In this document: in pieces, positions 18,041 to 28,245 of the stretch
How positions within the stretch are numbered: the first letter of the stretch is position 1
Layout of the letters: each line of letters starts with the position of its first letter
Assembly: GCF_000722635.1 (NCBI RefSeq)
Contig: NZ_JOKH01000001.1
Coordinates: 1,362,574 to 1,426,573, forward strand
DNA length: 64,000 nucleotides
Direction: 5' to 3'
DNA from: Endozoicomonas numazuensis
GTDB taxonomy: Bacteria; Pseudomonadota; Gammaproteobacteria; Pseudomonadales; Endozoicomonadaceae
Made by a program: the position numbers and the translations under genes
Notes under the pieces: model-generated
Seen by the model: the letters and a program-made list of their open reading frames with translations, nothing else
What the model was told of the DNA's origin: nothing
The model's database searches: none

Positions 18041-19447
18041 GTGAATTTCTCTGGATTGAGGCGATCCTCCCTGCTCGCTGGAACGGGACTGTTCGCTCTG
18101 CCGCAAACCTCTTTTGCGGCAGAAGAATTGTTGAGAATGACAACTCACCCTATCGCCTGGCTGTGTATTGTTGTTTTCACCCTGGCCTATATCGCCGTAA
18201 TGGCGGAAGAGAAATTGCATCTCAAGAAGTCTAAACCGGTTATTCTGGCTGCAGGTATCATCTGGGCTCTGATTGCCTGGCTGGCCACAGGGCAGGGCGT
18301 ATCTCACGAAAGTTTATCCATTGCAGTCATGCATGATCTGGAAGAATACTCGGCTATGTTCCTGTTTTTGCTGGTGGCGATGACCTATATCAATGCCATG
18401 GAAGAGCGGCAGGTATTTGATTCACTGCGTAGCTGGCTGATTCGAAAAGGCTTTAGCTATCGACAGCTTTTCTGGGTAACAGGTGTGCTGGCCTTCTTTA
18501 TTTCACCTATTGCAGATAACCTGACCACTGCCTTGTTGATGGGGGCTGTGATCATGTCTGTAGGGCAGGGACGTCCTGCGTTCGTCACTATGGCGATGAT
18601 CAATGTAGTTGTGGCAGCCAATGCCGGGGGAGCCTTCAGTCCCTTTGGCGATATCACGACACTGATGGTGTGGCAGGCTGACAAGGTTGAGTTTTTTCAA
18701 TTCTTTTCACTGTTTTTGCCTTCTGTCGTGAACTTTATTGTTCCGGCAACCATTATGAATTTCTTTATTGAAAAAGGACGCCCTGCTGCTCTGGATGATC
18801 ATTCCGGTATCCGTCGGGGGGGAATCGGCATTTGTATACTGTTCCTGGTCACTATCGTGCTGGCCGTATCTTTTGAGAACTTTTTCGGATTACCTCCTTT
18901 TATGGGGATGATGACGGGTCTGTCTCTGCTGATGTTTTATACCTACTTCCTGCAATTGAGAGGGCTGACCAGCAGTCGTCCCATTCCTGTAATGGGGGAG
19001 GGTAAAAAAGAAGAAGATCTGGATATATTTAAGCGGGTGGCCCATGCAGAGTGGGATACTTTATTGTTCTTCTTTGGCGTAATCTTCTCTGTCGGTGGTC
19101 TGAGATATTTGGGCTATCTGGAAGTGATATCCGAAACCATGTACACCGGAGTGGGGCCAACCTGGACCAATATTGCAGCAGGTGTCTTCTCCGCCGTTGT
19201 GGATAACATTCCTGTTATGTTTGCCATCCTGGGTATGAGCCCCGAGATGGATGTATTCCAGTGGTTGTTGATTACCCTGACCGCAGGGGTTGGTGGCAGT
19301 TTGCTGTCAGTCGGTTCTGCTGCGGGGGTGGCTCTGATGGGAACGGCGAAAGGCAGGTATACCTTCCTGAGTCATTTGCGTTGGAGTTGGGCTATTGCCC
19401 TGGGATATGCCGCCAGTATTGCAACACACTTTCTGGTAAACGGCTAA
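18041..19447 (+). CDS. nhaD: Na+/H+ antiporter NhaD
   Basis: A 468-residue inner-membrane antiporter exchanging Na+ or Li+ for protons, typical of marine and alkaliphilic bacteria. It starts at GTG with a good AAGGAAA site. An N-terminal signal-like segment ending FAAEELL is followed by about eleven hydrophobic helices. Conserved NhaD blocks visible: FISPIADNLTTALLMGAVIMSVG, ANAGGAFSPFGDITTLMVW and AGVFSAVVDNIPVMFAILGM, the last two containing the Asp residues expected for ion binding. Monocistronic, ending at a strong hairpin. Confidence 0.95.
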   Translation: MNFSGLRRSSLLAGTGLFALPQTSFAAEELLRMTTHPIAWLCIVVFTLAYIAVMAEEKLHLKKSKPVILAAGIIWALIAWLATGQGVSHESLSIAVMHDLEEYSAMFLFLLVAMTYINAMEERQVFDSLRSWLIRKGFSYRQLFWVTGVLAFFISPIADNLTTALLMGAVIMSVGQGRPAFVTMAMINVVVAANAGGAFSPFGDITTLMVWQADKVEFFQFFSLFLPSVVNFIVPATIMNFFIEKGRPAALDDHSGIRRGGIGICILFLVTIVLAVSFENFFGLPPFMGMMTGLSLLMFYTYFLQLRGLTSSRPIPVMGEGKKEEDLDIFKRVAHAEWDTLLFFFGVIFSVGGLRYLGYLEVISETMYTGVGPTWTNIAAGVFSAVVDNIPVMFAILGMSPEMDVFQWLLITLTAGVGGSLLSVGSAAGVALMGTAKGRYTFLSHLRWSWAIALGYAASIATHFLVNG

Positions 19448-19467
19448 GCAAGCATTGATGGGAGTCA

Positions 19468-19498
19468 GATCCTGTTCTTAGTGAGTGAGAACAGGATC
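19468..19498. terminator. Bidirectional terminator hairpin between nhaD and the lipoprotein gene
   Basis: An 11-bp perfect stem GATCCTGTTCT / AGAACAGGATC with a 9-base loop, 20 bases past the nhaD stop. Its centre contains the stop codon of the convergent lipoprotein gene (19478-19480), so one hairpin may serve nhaD while overlapping the other gene's end. Confidence 0.6.
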
Positions 19499-19846
19499 TC
19501 CCTGATACACAATATAAGGTGAGCAGTTGCCTGATGTCCTTATATTAATGATTGCGTTATAACGGGTATTAACAGTAGATGTTCGTCTATTGTTGCTGAT
19601 AGACATTTCAAGATCATCGGGTTCAATGTCGTATTGATTGAACCATGCTAGATCCTGCTTTACATCCGGTTGGAAGATCAGTTCAGCAAAGTCACCATCG
19701 ACCTCAGTAAAAACAAGCGTTCCTCTAATGGGCTGATAGTGGCAGCTGAGTGACTCCAGAGGACTGACACAGCCTGTGAGTATCAGGGGGGGCAGTATCC
19801 ATGCCCCGAGACAAAAAGTTTTTTTGTAATAAGCAGAGCGTTTCAA
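19478..19846 (-). CDS. Small putative lipoprotein
   Basis: A 122-residue protein starting at TTG 19846, supported by AAGGAG 8 bases upstream. Residues ~10-25 form a hydrophobic signal ending LILTGC, a good lipobox. The mature protein is ~97 residues with two further Cys that could pair (LSCHYQ and GNCSPY). No family recognised. Its 3' end lies inside the nhaD terminator hairpin. Confidence 0.7.
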   Translation of the reverse strand: MKRSAYYKKTFCLGAWILPPLILTGCVSPLESLSCHYQPIRGTLVFTEVDGDFAELIFQPDVKQDLAWFNQYDIEPDDLEMSISNNRRTSTVNTRYNAIINIRTSGNCSPYIVYQGDPVLTH

Positions 19847-19940
19847 ATTTGAAGCTCCTTGTTTTATTTATCACTGGCATCCACTTCTCTTAAGAGAATC
19901 TCATACCAGTGCTATTTATTTTATTAATTATTACATCAGC

Positions 19941-20291
19941 TCAATGGCTTTGAAACCTTCGCTTAGTGTTTCTCAGTATCAGGTAGAAAGCAGGTGTCAT
20001 TAATGTGGCTATGACAATCACTGCGAGCATGCCCCAGAATATCGGAGTTCCCAGAGATTTACGTGCCTGCATGCCAGCGCCGTGTGTATAGAGTAGGGCA
20101 TAACACTCATGATAAAGGACAGTCCAATCCTGAAAAGTGCAGTCCCAGTAAGGCTCCGACCATGGAAATAGGGTGACCTGAGGGTATTCCAGCGTTGGAA
20201 TTAAAGGCAGACAAAGTAAACCGCTGATTAGAATCACCAGTGCGATGACCTGAGCCAATCGGGGGCGGCGCAGAAAGAACGGTGTAAACAT
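19941..20291 (-). pseudogene. Collapsed RND efflux permease remnant
   Basis: A 116-codon open frame whose first ~38 residues (FFLRRPRLAQVIALVILISG ... PTLEYPQVT) match the N-terminus of HAE-type RND permeases and whose last ~42 residues (HGAGMQARKSLGTPIFWGML ... TPAFYLILR) match their very C-terminus. Between them only ~100 bases remain; in a neighbouring frame these read MVGALLGLHFSGLD, resembling the RND helix near residue 880. So roughly 900 codons have been lost by at least two deletions plus a frameshift. It lies immediately downstream of the intact RND pair and on the same strand, probably the ghost of a second permease gene. Confidence 0.85.
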
Positions 20292-20371
20292 GAGAACCCG
20301 TCATTTATTTTGGAAGTGCTGTAATCTCTGGCGCGTGCTTGTTTGCGATCCTTTCAATAATAGGCGGGATA

Positions 20372-20398
20372 TAAAAAAGCCCCTGAAGACAGGGGCTT
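20372..20398 (-). terminator. Intrinsic terminator of the RND operon
   Basis: On the minus strand a 9-bp stem AAGCCCCTG / CAGGGGCTT with a 4-base loop is followed by a run of Ts, 9 bases past the permease stop codon. Confidence 0.85.
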
Positions 20399-20406
20399 GA
20401 AGCGGA

Positions 20407-23400
20407 TCAGCTGTTGGCTTTATCAGGGTTGAAGTGCTCACGCATTTTTTGCAGTAGATAGTAAAACAGTGGAATCAGAAGGGTGCCGAATATAGTGGCG
20501 GCCAGCATCCCCGACATTACTGTCGTACCAATAATCCGGCGGCTTGCGGCACCGGCACCACTGGCAAATACCAGAGGTAACACACCCAGTACGAAAGAAA
20601 GGGCTGTCATCATTACAGCACGGAAGCGCAGCTCAGCAGCATCGGCTGCCGCATCAAAGATGCTTTTGCCCGCTTGCCTCTGCACCATGGCAAACTCTAC
20701 GATCAGAATCGCTGTCTTGGCTGCAATACCAATCAGTAAGACCATGCCTATCTGAGCATAGATATCATTAGCTATCGAAGGTATCAGTAGCCGGAGCAGA
20801 TTAATTCCGGCAAAGGCTCCGAACGTGGCAATGGGAACGGCCACAATAATAGCCAGGGGCATGGTCCAGCTCTCGTACTGTGCCACGAGGAACAGGTAAA
20901 CGAACAGGAAGGCCAGTGCAAACAGCAGTGGTGCTACGCTACCTGCCTGAATTTCCTGTAGCGATTGCCCGGACCACTCGAAGGTATATCCATCTGGCAG
21001 TGTTTTAGCCAGCTGCTCCATGGCTCCAATGGCATCACCTGAGCTGAATCCCTGGTTTGCCTTGCCGCTGATGCTGACAGAGCGATACAGGTTGTAGTGA
21101 TCAATACTGCTGGGGCCAAGGATCGGTTTCAGCGATGCAACGGTGGTCAGGGGAACCATCTGATTGTCCAGGTTTCGGACATAGAACTTGCTCAAATCAG
21201 AAGGGTTGGCCCGGTATTCACTCTCAGCCTGCAGCTTTACCTGATAGGTGCGACCAAATTTACTGAAGTCATTGACATACAGTGAGCCCAGTTGGGTCTG
21301 CAGAGTCATGAAAATTTCAGATAAAGGAATGCCCTGAGCCTTGGCTTTGTTTCGATCAACTTCCAGAAAGTATTGCGGTACATTGGCACGATAAGTACTG
21401 AATACCTGACTCAGTTCAGGCTTCTGGTTAGCCTCATAAACCAGACCGTTCATGATCTGACCGAGTTCTTGTGGCGAGCGCCCCAAGGTGTCTTGCAGGC
21501 GGAAATCAAAGCCTCCGGAAGACCCAAGGCCTGGTATAGGAGGAAAGGCAAAAGCTCTGACCTGAGCTTCAGGCAGAGTCCAGAGTTTACCCTGCAGCTT
21601 TCTCATGACCACTTGCTGGTGTTGCATAATATCAGGACGGTCTATCCAGTCCTTGAGTACAACAATAGCCATGGCATTATTGGAGTTGGAGCCACCAATG
21701 ATGCTGAAGCCGGAGACGGTAATAACACTATCAACGTCGGGCTCTGTGCGAATGATGTTGGTGATATTCTTCATTGCCGCCTGAGTTCTGTTCAGGGACG
21801 CCGCATCAGGAAGTTGAACGTCGACAACAAAAAAGCCCTGGTCTTCATCGGGTACGAAGCCTGATGGAGTGCTGTTAAACAGGAAACCGGTAGAAGCCAT
21901 CATGATGGCAAATAGTCCGATGCCCAGAATGCCTCTTCTTAGCAGCAGGGTTACCCAGCTCTTGTAGCCTCCAGTGAGCCTGTTGATAAAGTTATCAACA
22001 GGAAGCAGCCATTTGATGTGTCCCATTTTGCCTTGTTTCAGCAAAGTAGCGCACAGGGCTGGGCTCAACGTCAGAGCGTTAATAGAAGAGATTAATACGG
22101 CGACAGAAATAGTGACCGCAAACTGGGAGTAAAGTCCCCCCGTTATACCCGGCATGAAGGCTACCGGGACGAAAACCGCGAGTAATACCAGTGTGGTTGC
22201 AACTATGGGCCCCGAGACTTCCTTCATGGCCTTGCTGGTGGCTTCGACCGGCCCCAGTCCTTCTTTGGACATCAGCCGTTCCACGTTCTCGATGACCACA
22301 ATGGCATCATCCACTACGACCCCTATAGCCAGTACCAGGCCAAACAGGGTTATGGTGTTGATTGAGAACCCAAGGATTTTCATGACCGCAAAGGTGCCAA
22401 TCAGAGAAACCGGAATAGCAATAGCCGGAATCAGGGTGGCGCGCCAGTTTTGCAGGAACAGGAATACTACCAGCACCACCAGGGCTACGGCCTGAAGAAG
22501 GGTGATGACCACTTCCTGGATGGACTGATCGATAAACTTGGTGGTGTCGAACTTGATCTCGTAATCGATACCTTCTGGCATGCGAGTGGCCAGTTCAGCC
22601 ATAGTGTCTTTGACACCCTTGGCCACTTCCATGGCGTTGGCATCAGGCTGCTGGTAGATAACCAGGAAGGCAGTATCATCATTGTTGAACTTGGCTTCGC
22701 CATCATAGCTCTGGGAACCCATTTCTACCCGGGCTATGTCTTTGAGGCGAACATAAGAGCCGTCAGGATTGGCCTTGATAATGATGTTTTCAAACTGATC
22801 CGGATCACTCAGCCGGCCTTTGGTTTTGATGGTATAGGTGAACTGCTGGTCTGCCTGATTGGGAGCCTGCCCTAGCTTACCGGCAGCAACAATAACGTTT
22901 TGTTCATTCAGTGCATTGGATACATCAGAAGTGGTGAGCTCCAGTGAAGCCATATGTTCCGGGTCAAGCCAGACACGCATGCTGTAAACCAGAGAGCCAA
23001 GAATATCTGCAGAGGCCACACCGTTGATACGGGCCATAGGCTCTTTAAGATAATTATTGGCATAGTTATTCAGGTAGATACCATCGTATTCACCTCCGTG
23101 AGAAATCAGGTTGATACCCAATAACATGCTGGAAGATTTTTTACTGACCGTGACTCCTGTCCGCCTCACTTCTTCTGGTAGCGAAGACTCAGCAACCGCA
23201 ACACGGTTCTGCACATTGACCAGAGCAAGATCCTGATCAATCCCCGACTCGAAGGTAATCGTGATACTGGCACTGCCATCATTACCTGCAGAGGAATTGA
23301 TGTAGAGCATATCCTCTACGCCATTGACCTGCTCTTCGATAGGTCGTATCACCGACTCTTCGATTGTTTCAGCATCAGCCCCCGGGAATACAGCATTAAT

Positions 23401-23535
23401 ATTGACCTGAGGAGGGGTGATTTCCGGAAACTGAGCCACAGGCAGGGTCAGCATGGAAATCATACCCACCAGGGTTATGACTATCGATATGACAAAGGCA
23501 AACTTGGGCCTGTGAATAAAAAACTGACTGATCAT
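20407..23535 (-). CDS. RND multidrug efflux permease (HAE1, AcrB/MexB type)
   Basis: A 1042-residue inner-membrane proton/drug antiporter, the full family length. It begins [20 protein letters not shown] as HAE1 pumps do. The proton-relay pair Asp409-Asp410 lies in [16 protein letters not shown]. The C-terminal repeat ends [36 protein letters not shown]. It follows the membrane-fusion gene by 5 bases, so they are one operon. No outer-membrane channel gene is present; a TolC homologue elsewhere would be needed. No TetR or MarR repressor adjoins, but a palindrome at 24933-24958 and a divergent CpxR-like regulator are close. Confidence 0.96.
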   Translation of the reverse strand: MISQFFIHRPKFAFVISIVITLVGMISMLTLPVAQFPEITPPQVNINAVFPGADAETIEESVIRPIEEQVNGVEDMLYINSSAGNDGSASITITFESGIDQDLALVNVQNRVAVAESSLPEEVRRTGVTVSKKSSSMLLGINLISHGGEYDGIYLNNYANNYLKEPMARINGVASADILGSLVYSMRVWLDPEHMASLELTTSDVSNALNEQNVIVAAGKLGQAPNQADQQFTYTIKTKGRLSDPDQFENIIIKANPDGSYVRLKDIARVEMGSQSYDGEAKFNNDDTAFLVIYQQPDANAMEVAKGVKDTMAELATRMPEGIDYEIKFDTTKFIDQSIQEVVITLLQAVALVVLVVFLFLQNWRATLIPAIAIPVSLIGTFAVMKILGFSINTITLFGLVLAIGVVVDDAIVVIENVERLMSKEGLGPVEATSKAMKEVSGPIVATTLVLLAVFVPVAFMPGITGGLYSQFAVTISVAVLISSINALTLSPALCATLLKQGKMGHIKWLLPVDNFINRLTGGYKSWVTLLLRRGILGIGLFAIMMASTGFLFNSTPSGFVPDEDQGFFVVDVQLPDAASLNRTQAAMKNITNIIRTEPDVDSVITVSGFSIIGGSNSNNAMAIVVLKDWIDRPDIMQHQQVVMRKLQGKLWTLPEAQVRAFAFPPIPGLGSSGGFDFRLQDTLGRSPQELGQIMNGLVYEANQKPELSQVFSTYRANVPQYFLEVDRNKAKAQGIPLSEIFMTLQTQLGSLYVNDFSKFGRTYQVKLQAESEYRANPSDLSKFYVRNLDNQMVPLTTVASLKPILGPSSIDHYNLYRSVSISGKANQGFSSGDAIGAMEQLAKTLPDGYTFEWSGQSLQEIQAGSVAPLLFALAFLFVYLFLVAQYESWTMPLAIIVAVPIATFGAFAGINLLRLLIPSIANDIYAQIGMVLLIGIAAKTAILIVEFAMVQRQAGKSIFDAAADAAELRFRAVMMTALSFVLGVLPLVFASGAGAASRRIIGTTVMSGMLAATIFGTLLIPLFYYLLQKMREHFNPDKANS

Positions 23536-23540
23536 CTCAG

Positions 23541-24770
23541 TTACCCTTGCTTGTTAGCCTGGCTGCCTTGCTGTTGACCTGGGTCTTGATGAGGGCTGGG
23601 CGGCTGAGCCTCTATGCCACCGGTTTCGGGGTTGATAGTGACCATGCTGGGGGTGACTTTAACACCGGGACGGACTTTCTGAAGTCCCTCAACAATAATG
23701 TGCTCACCCGTTTTAAGACCTGAGTTAACGACCCACATAGGACCCATGCGTCGGCCAAGGTCGACCTGGCGGGTTTCTACTGAGTTGTCTTGTTTGACAA
23801 CCAGTACGAACCGACCCGACTGGTTTTCCTGTACGGAAGACTGAGGAATGACAGGGTGGACAGTTTTGTTCTTGCTTTCCATGATTAAGCTAACATACAG
23901 ACCTGGAACAATAATGCCCTGGGGGTTAGGGAATTCAGCACGTAGGGTCAAGGTTCCAGTCGTTTCATCAACCTTGGTGTCTGCGAAGTTGAAGAGGCCT
24001 TTGTGGTCGTAATCACTGCCATTGGGCAGGCGAAGACGCATTTCAAACTCTTGCTCTTCTGGTATCCGGTTGCCCGAACTTTCCTGCAAATGGCTGATGA
24101 TTTGCTTCTCATTGACCTGGAAGTTGACATAAATGGGATCAATAGAGGTCAGTGTGGCCAGAGGCTCACTGGTAGGGCCCACCAGATTGCCTACGCTGTA
24201 TTTAGCGCGGCCTATCTGACCTTTGAAAGGCGCCTTGATATTGGTGTAGCTGAGATCCAGTTTTGCTGTATCGATCTGAGCTTCTGCTGCTTGAACAGAC
24301 GCTTCAGCCTGAGCTTCTTTACTGGTCTGAGTATCCAGGTCAGCTTGACTAATGTGGCCTTTCTTGTATAGGTCTTTGCTACGCTGAAGATCTTTTTTAG
24401 ATTTATTCAGCTCTGCCTTGGTACTGGCCAGGTCAGCTTCTGCCTTTTTCAGATTGGCGACATAGGGTTTAGGATCAATTTCGAAAAGCAGTTGGTCTTT
24501 TTCAACGGTCTGTCCTTCCGTGAAGTCTCTCTGGGCTAAGAAACCTTCAACTCTTGCTCTCAGGTCGACAGTGTTAACCGCTTCAGTACGAGCAACATAT
24601 TCTTGGTAATCGCCAACGGGTTGTTCTGTCACACTAATCACAGAAACGGCGGGCGGAGGCATTTGTCTTTGTTCCTGCTTTTGATTACAGCCAGACAGTG
24701 CCAATACGGATGCGACAAGCAAGCCGAAAGGGAGCAGGGATCGTTGTCTGTTTATGATGATTGATTTCAT
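23541..24770 (-). CDS. RND periplasmic adaptor (membrane fusion) lipoprotein, AcrA type
   Basis: A 409-residue adaptor from the ATG at 24770 (GGAG 7 bases upstream); the frame extends 9 codons more without support. Residues 1-28 are a lipoprotein signal ending LALSGC. Then come the lipoyl/barrel-sandwich half ([33 protein letters not shown]), a long alpha-hairpin ([31 protein letters not shown]), the second lipoyl half ([17 protein letters not shown]) and beta-barrel and membrane-proximal parts. The tail is Gln/Pro-rich. It bridges the permease to an outer-membrane channel. Confidence 0.94.
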   Translation of the reverse strand: MKSIIINRQRSLLPFGLLVASVLALSGCNQKQEQRQMPPPAVSVISVTEQPVGDYQEYVARTEAVNTVDLRARVEGFLAQRDFTEGQTVEKDQLLFEIDPKPYVANLKKAEADLASTKAELNKSKKDLQRSKDLYKKGHISQADLDTQTSKEAQAEASVQAAEAQIDTAKLDLSYTNIKAPFKGQIGRAKYSVGNLVGPTSEPLATLTSIDPIYVNFQVNEKQIISHLQESSGNRIPEEQEFEMRLRLPNGSDYDHKGLFNFADTKVDETTGTLTLRAEFPNPQGIIVPGLYVSLIMESKNKTVHPVIPQSSVQENQSGRFVLVVKQDNSVETRQVDLGRRMGPMWVVNSGLKTGEHIIVEGLQKVRPGVKVTPSMVTINPETGGIEAQPPSPHQDPGQQQGSQANKQG

Positions 24771-25010
24771 CGATGGCTCCGAGAGAAAGAGTCTCAAGTT
24801 CAGATTTCCGGCCCAAGGTCAGAGCCCATTGGTAAGAGTGTGCCGATACGGAGTTTTCTCCGGAAAGCAATACACAAGCAATTCTAGCCTGTAAATTGTC
24901 TTGACTGTCTGCACAGACTTTATTCAGGTATGAATACTGACATTAAAGGGTCAGTATTTACCTGTCTTTAATTCAGCGTGACCACCACCATTGAGTACTG
25001 AGGAAGGTGA
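24771..25010. other. Divergent regulatory region upstream of the RND operon
   Basis: 240 bases that should contain the RND promoter on the minus strand and possibly a plus-strand promoter for the small frame at 25011. It contains the palindrome listed at 24933-24958. TTGACT at 24901 resembles a -35 box on the plus strand, but the spacing to an AT-rich -10 is not ideal. Confidence 0.4.
24933..24958. promoter_or_regulatory. Candidate operator palindrome upstream of RND operon
   Basis: A perfect 9-bp inverted repeat AATACTGAC - 8 bases - GTCAGTATT. The symmetry and spacing suit a dimeric TetR- or MarR-type repressor. It is 163 bases upstream of the adaptor start. The regulator is not encoded nearby. 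Confidence 0.45.
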
Positions 25011-25133
25011 ATGCAAACATTACTTATGGGAGCGTTTACATCCAAAATCATCAGTTCTTCTGTAGTTGGAGCAGTGTTGTGCAGAGCTGGGCATACTCAT
25101 GCCGGAAAAGTGATGGGTATTGTACTCAGCTAA
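25011..25133 (+). CDS. Possible 40-residue hydrophobic small protein
   Basis: ATG at 25011 preceded directly by AGGAAGGTGA, a strong Shine-Dalgarno, and ended by TAA at 25131-25133. The peptide begins MQTLLMGAFTSKIISSSVVG and is mostly hydrophobic with a His/Gly-rich patch (CRAGHTHAGK). It could be a stress-induced membrane peptide, given the neighbouring CpxR-like regulator and RND pump, or a chance frame. A terminator about 310 bases downstream suggests this strand is transcribed. No homology recognised. Confidence 0.3.
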   Translation: MQTLLMGAFTSKIISSSVVGAVLCRAGHTHAGKVMGIVLS

Positions 25134-25444
25134 AGGCCGATTCATACCATAATATTAAAATGCAGCATTTGTTTTACAGGATGTTTACTTCGAATGCGAA
25201 TAAAACTTTTGGCTGGTTGTTTACACGGTGCTTACTGACTCTAACCCCAAGGTATATACGGGCTTCAATACACTGTAGCCATTGTTTAGATGATGAAGGT
25301 TTTCAAAAAAGAATGGATCAAATGAAACGAAAGTCTTCCTGAATTTTGAGTACTGTTTTTTGCTTCAAAATGATTTATTGGTTCATGAATGAATTGTCTG
25401 CTGACAGACTCTCTGTAAATTTTGTACCCTGTGCTGTACCTTTA
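25134..25444. other. Untranslated stretch upstream of the CpxR-like terminator
   Basis: 311 AT-rich bases ending at a strong intrinsic terminator. It may be the tail of a transcript starting upstream of 25011 or an independent small RNA. A long frame from a GTG at 25007 crosses it, but its composition is not protein-like. Confidence 0.35.
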
Positions 25445-25477
25445 ACCCCGCCATTGCCCCCGCGGGGTCTTTTTTTA
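25445..25477 (+). terminator. Intrinsic terminator just before the response-regulator gene
   Basis: Stem ACCCCGC / GCGGGGT with a 10-base loop followed by eight Ts. It ends 14 bases before the response-regulator ATG, so it either stops an upstream transcript or acts as an attenuator in the leader of the two-component operon. Confidence 0.75.
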
Positions 25478-25491
25478 TTGCGGAGCTGCCA

Positions 25492-26190
25492 ATGAGTAAT
25501 GAAAATCTAGAGCTTCTGTTAATAGACGATGATATTGAGCTCTGTGAATTATTGATCGAGTACCTTGCTACAGAAGGCTACTCTGTAAAGGCTGTTCATG
25601 ATGGTGAGTCAGGTGTGCATGCGGCCCTGTCAGGAGAGTATCAGCTGGTTCTGCTGGATGTTACCTTGCCGAAACTGAATGGGTTTGATGTTCTGAAAAA
25701 AATCCGTCAAACGTCGGATATCCCGGTATTGATGCTGACTGCTCGTGGTGACGATGTTGATCGTATCATCGGATTGGAAATCGGAGCGGATGATTATCTG
25801 CCCAAGCCCTACAACCATCGTGAGCTGGTGGCCAGAATCAAGGCGATCCTGAGGCGAGGTCGAACACCTGGTGCCGAAGCCAGTAATAAAGTCCTGTCTA
25901 TTGATGATATCACTTTGAATCTGGCAAACCGTGAAGCCAAGATAGGTGATGTTCTGCTTGAGCTGACAGCCACTGAATTTATGGTGCTTAAAGCTTTGAT
26001 TGAAAAAGCCGGTGAGCTGATTTCCAGAGATGAACTGACTCAGATAGCATTGAATCGTCGTCTGACACTGTATGATCGTGCGATCGACATGCACGTGAGT
26101 AATGTACGCAAGAAAATTGGCATACGACCAGATGGCTCACCCAGAATCAAAACTGTGCGTGGTGCTGGCTATTTCTATATACGACCATGA
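25492..26190 (+). CDS. OmpR-family response regulator, CpxR-like
   Basis: A 232-residue two-domain regulator. Receiver domain residues ~5-120: acidic pair in IDDD (12-14), phospho-acceptor Asp56 (LLDVTLP), Thr83, Lys105 in LPKPYNHREL. The C-terminal winged helix (~135-232) ends [25 protein letters not shown]. Overall texture resembles CpxR, the envelope-stress regulator. Its stop overlaps the kinase start by 4 bases (ATGA). GGAG lies ahead of the ATG. It lies divergent to an RND pump, a common CpxR target; that link is inferred. Confidence 0.9.
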   Translation: MSNENLELLLIDDDIELCELLIEYLATEGYSVKAVHDGESGVHAALSGEYQLVLLDVTLPKLNGFDVLKKIRQTSDIPVLMLTARGDDVDRIIGLEIGADDYLPKPYNHRELVARIKAILRRGRTPGAEASNKVLSIDDITLNLANREAKIGDVLLELTATEFMVLKALIEKAGELISRDELTQIALNRRLTLYDRAIDMHVSNVRKKIGIRPDGSPRIKTVRGAGYFYIRP

Positions 26191-27581
26191 TGAATCAAGT
26201 CCGGAGAATGCTGGCATGGCCATTCCAGAGTTTGTTCTGGAAACTGTTTCTATGGTTTTGGCTGACTATGGTATCGATGATGGCCGCCATGGTTGTAACG
26301 GTGGCCATAACAGTGGATCCCTCCGATTTTTTGTCTGAGCGAAGAGAGCTGTTTCGAGAACTGGAGATTGTTTCCAGAAAAGTTGAGCGCATGGCCTCTG
26401 GCTGGGCATCTCATACACCTTTCCCACAGTTTACTGGTAGCTATTTCTATCTCTTTGACCCTGCTGGTGAAGTGGTGGGCAGGCGAGCTGTACCGGATGA
26501 GCTGATGTCAGCTTATGATCGAACCCATGATCGGAGTGAGCCCACGATTACATTCAGAAGTGGTGTAGTGGTGGTTGGTCCCAGAAAAGTCTGGATCGGA
26601 CGAGTTCCATATGACCTATTTCTGACTAAAGAAATGCCCAGGCTGGTTCATTGGCGAGTGACCAAAGTACTTTCTCAACAGTGGCATCTGGTTATTATTG
26701 CACTGGCGGTCAGTTTCCTGCTTTGCATTTTGTTGGCTCGTTACCTGGTCGTACCGATCAGGAGATTGCAGGGAACCTCTAGAAAACTGGCGAAAGGCGA
26801 GCTTTCTACCCGAGTGGATGCTTCTGTCCGGCAGAGAGGTGATGAGCTGGGAGATTTCGCCCGTGACTTCGATCATATGGCGGAGCAGCTTGAAACTCTG
26901 GTCAACAATAAGGAAATTTTGCTGAGGAATGTTTCTCATGAGCTGCGTTCTCCTCTGACACGACTGCAGATTTCTTTGGCACTTGCTCGCAGAAAAAGCC
27001 CTGAGGCAGATGCTGAACATGCGCGTATAGAAAGAGAAATTGAACGCCTTGATGAACTGATCGGTGAAATTATTCGCTTTTCCCGAATACAGCATGGTTT
27101 GAGTGAAGTTGCTTGCGAGCAGGTCAACCTGGAGCAGTTGCTGAAACAGCTGGTCGAGGATGGTGATTTTGAAGCTCAGGCCCAGAACAAAGGGGTTGAT
27201 CTGATTAAAAGCCAGCCGCTTGAGATTTGTGGTGTGCGTGACTGGCTGAGCAGTGCCGCTGAAAATATCATTCGTAATGCTATCCGGTTTACCCCGGAAG
27301 GTAGCAATGTTGAGGTGTCACTGGAGCAGTATCGGCGGAATGTGATCATCAAGGTGCGTGATAAAGGTCCCGGTGTTCCTGAAGAGGTACTGGAATCCAT
27401 GTTCGAACCTTTTTTCAGAGTGGATGAAACACGAGGGAAAGAGAACGATGGATTTGGGTTGGGTACTGCTATAGCAATGGGGGCTATTGCTAATCATGAT
27501 GGTCTTATATCGGCCAGGAATGCCCATCCAGGTCTTGAAGTGACTATAAAAATACCACTGGATAACAAGCTTAATGTATAA
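26187..27581 (+). CDS. Sensor histidine kinase, CpxA-like
   Basis: A 464-residue inner-membrane kinase. One TM helix near the N-terminus ([22 protein letters not shown]), a ~110-residue periplasmic domain, a second TM ([23 protein letters not shown]), HAMP, HisKA with the phospho-His in [17 protein letters not shown], and HATPase with N box [11 protein letters not shown]1 DKGPGVP and G2 GFGLGTAIA. All catalytic motifs are intact. Co-translated with the response regulator; its 3' end overlaps the endonuclease V gene by 8 bases, so the three probably form one operon. Confidence 0.92.
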   Translation: MMNQVRRMLAWPFQSLFWKLFLWFWLTMVSMMAAMVVTVAITVDPSDFLSERRELFRELEIVSRKVERMASGWASHTPFPQFTGSYFYLFDPAGEVVGRRAVPDELMSAYDRTHDRSEPTITFRSGVVVVGPRKVWIGRVPYDLFLTKEMPRLVHWRVTKVLSQQWHLVIIALAVSFLLCILLARYLVVPIRRLQGTSRKLAKGELSTRVDASVRQRGDELGDFARDFDHMAEQLETLVNNKEILLRNVSHELRSPLTRLQISLALARRKSPEADAEHARIEREIERLDELIGEIIRFSRIQHGLSEVACEQVNLEQLLKQLVEDGDFEAQAQNKGVDLIKSQPLEICGVRDWLSSAAENIIRNAIRFTPEGSNVEVSLEQYRRNVIIKVRDKGPGVPEEVLESMFEPFFRVDETRGKENDGFGLGTAIAMGAIANHDGLISARNAHPGLEVTIKIPLDNKLNV

Positions 27582-28245
27582 CTGGGACCTCACTCCGGTT
27601 GAGGCCAGAAAGTCTCAGTTGGAGTTGTCCAGACAGGTTATCCAGAAAGATAATCTGTCTGAAGTCAGATGGGTTGCTGGTGTTGATGTGGGCTTTGAGC
27701 AACAAGGTTCGGTGACTCGTGCAGCCGTAGCATTGCTAGACTTCCCCAGTCTGGCGCTGAAAGGTTTCGTAATACATCGTGAACCTACCCGAATGCCTTA
27801 TATTCCGGGTCTCCTCTCTTTTCGTGAATGTCCAGCTATTATTGAGGCTCTGGGACAGTTGAATACTGCGCCAGATCTGATCCTTTGTGATGGCCAGGGC
27901 ATAGCTCACCCTCGCAGACTCGGTGTGGCTTGTCATCTGGGAGTATTGACAGGTTTGCCTGCCATTGGCGTTGCCAAAAGTCGGTTGTGTGGTCAGCATG
28001 ATGCCCTTGCAGAAGCAAAGGGCAGTCAGGTTGATTTGGTTGATAAAGGTGAAGTGATTGGTCGGGTCATCCGTAGCAGAAAAGGTGTGCGTCCACTTTA
28101 TGTTAGTATCGGGCACAAAGTTTCACTGACAACGGCTGTTGATTATGTTCTCGCTTGCCTTACCCAATACCGATTACCGGAAACAACTCGCTGGGCTGAT
28201 GCCCTGGCTTTAGAGGGTGTCGCAAAACCTACTACAAGCCGGTAA
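27574..28245 (+). CDS. nfi: Endonuclease V, C-terminus altered by IS insertion
   Basis: Cuts DNA next to deoxyinosine and starts alternative excision repair. The core is complete: [13 protein letters not shown] with the catalytic Asp, [39 protein letters not shown] and GVAKSRLCG. The reading frame runs into the IS1182-type element at 28212, so the last residues [11 protein letters not shown] are encoded by the element. On the far side of the element the sequence can be read SNRGKALEKARKQIEKIP then stop, in phase with WADALA, and gives a natural ending. The protein has lost ~18 native C-terminal residues but keeps the catalytic fold, so it may still work. Confidence 0.88.
   Translation: MYNWDLTPVEARKSQLELSRQVIQKDNLSEVRWVAGVDVGFEQQGSVTRAAVALLDFPSLALKGFVIHREPTRMPYIPGLLSFRECPAIIEALGQLNTAPDLILCDGQGIAHPRRLGVACHLGVLTGLPAIGVAKSRLCGQHDALAEAKGSQVDLVDKGEVIGRVIRSRKGVRPLYVSIGHKVSLTTAVDYVLACLTQYRLPETTRWADALALEGVAKPTTSR

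Noticed and set aside
25007-25342. 111-codon frame from a GTG upstream of the response regulator
   Set aside because: Odd composition (many Cys, His, Ser), no homology, and the ribosome site fits the overlapping 40-codon frame better.
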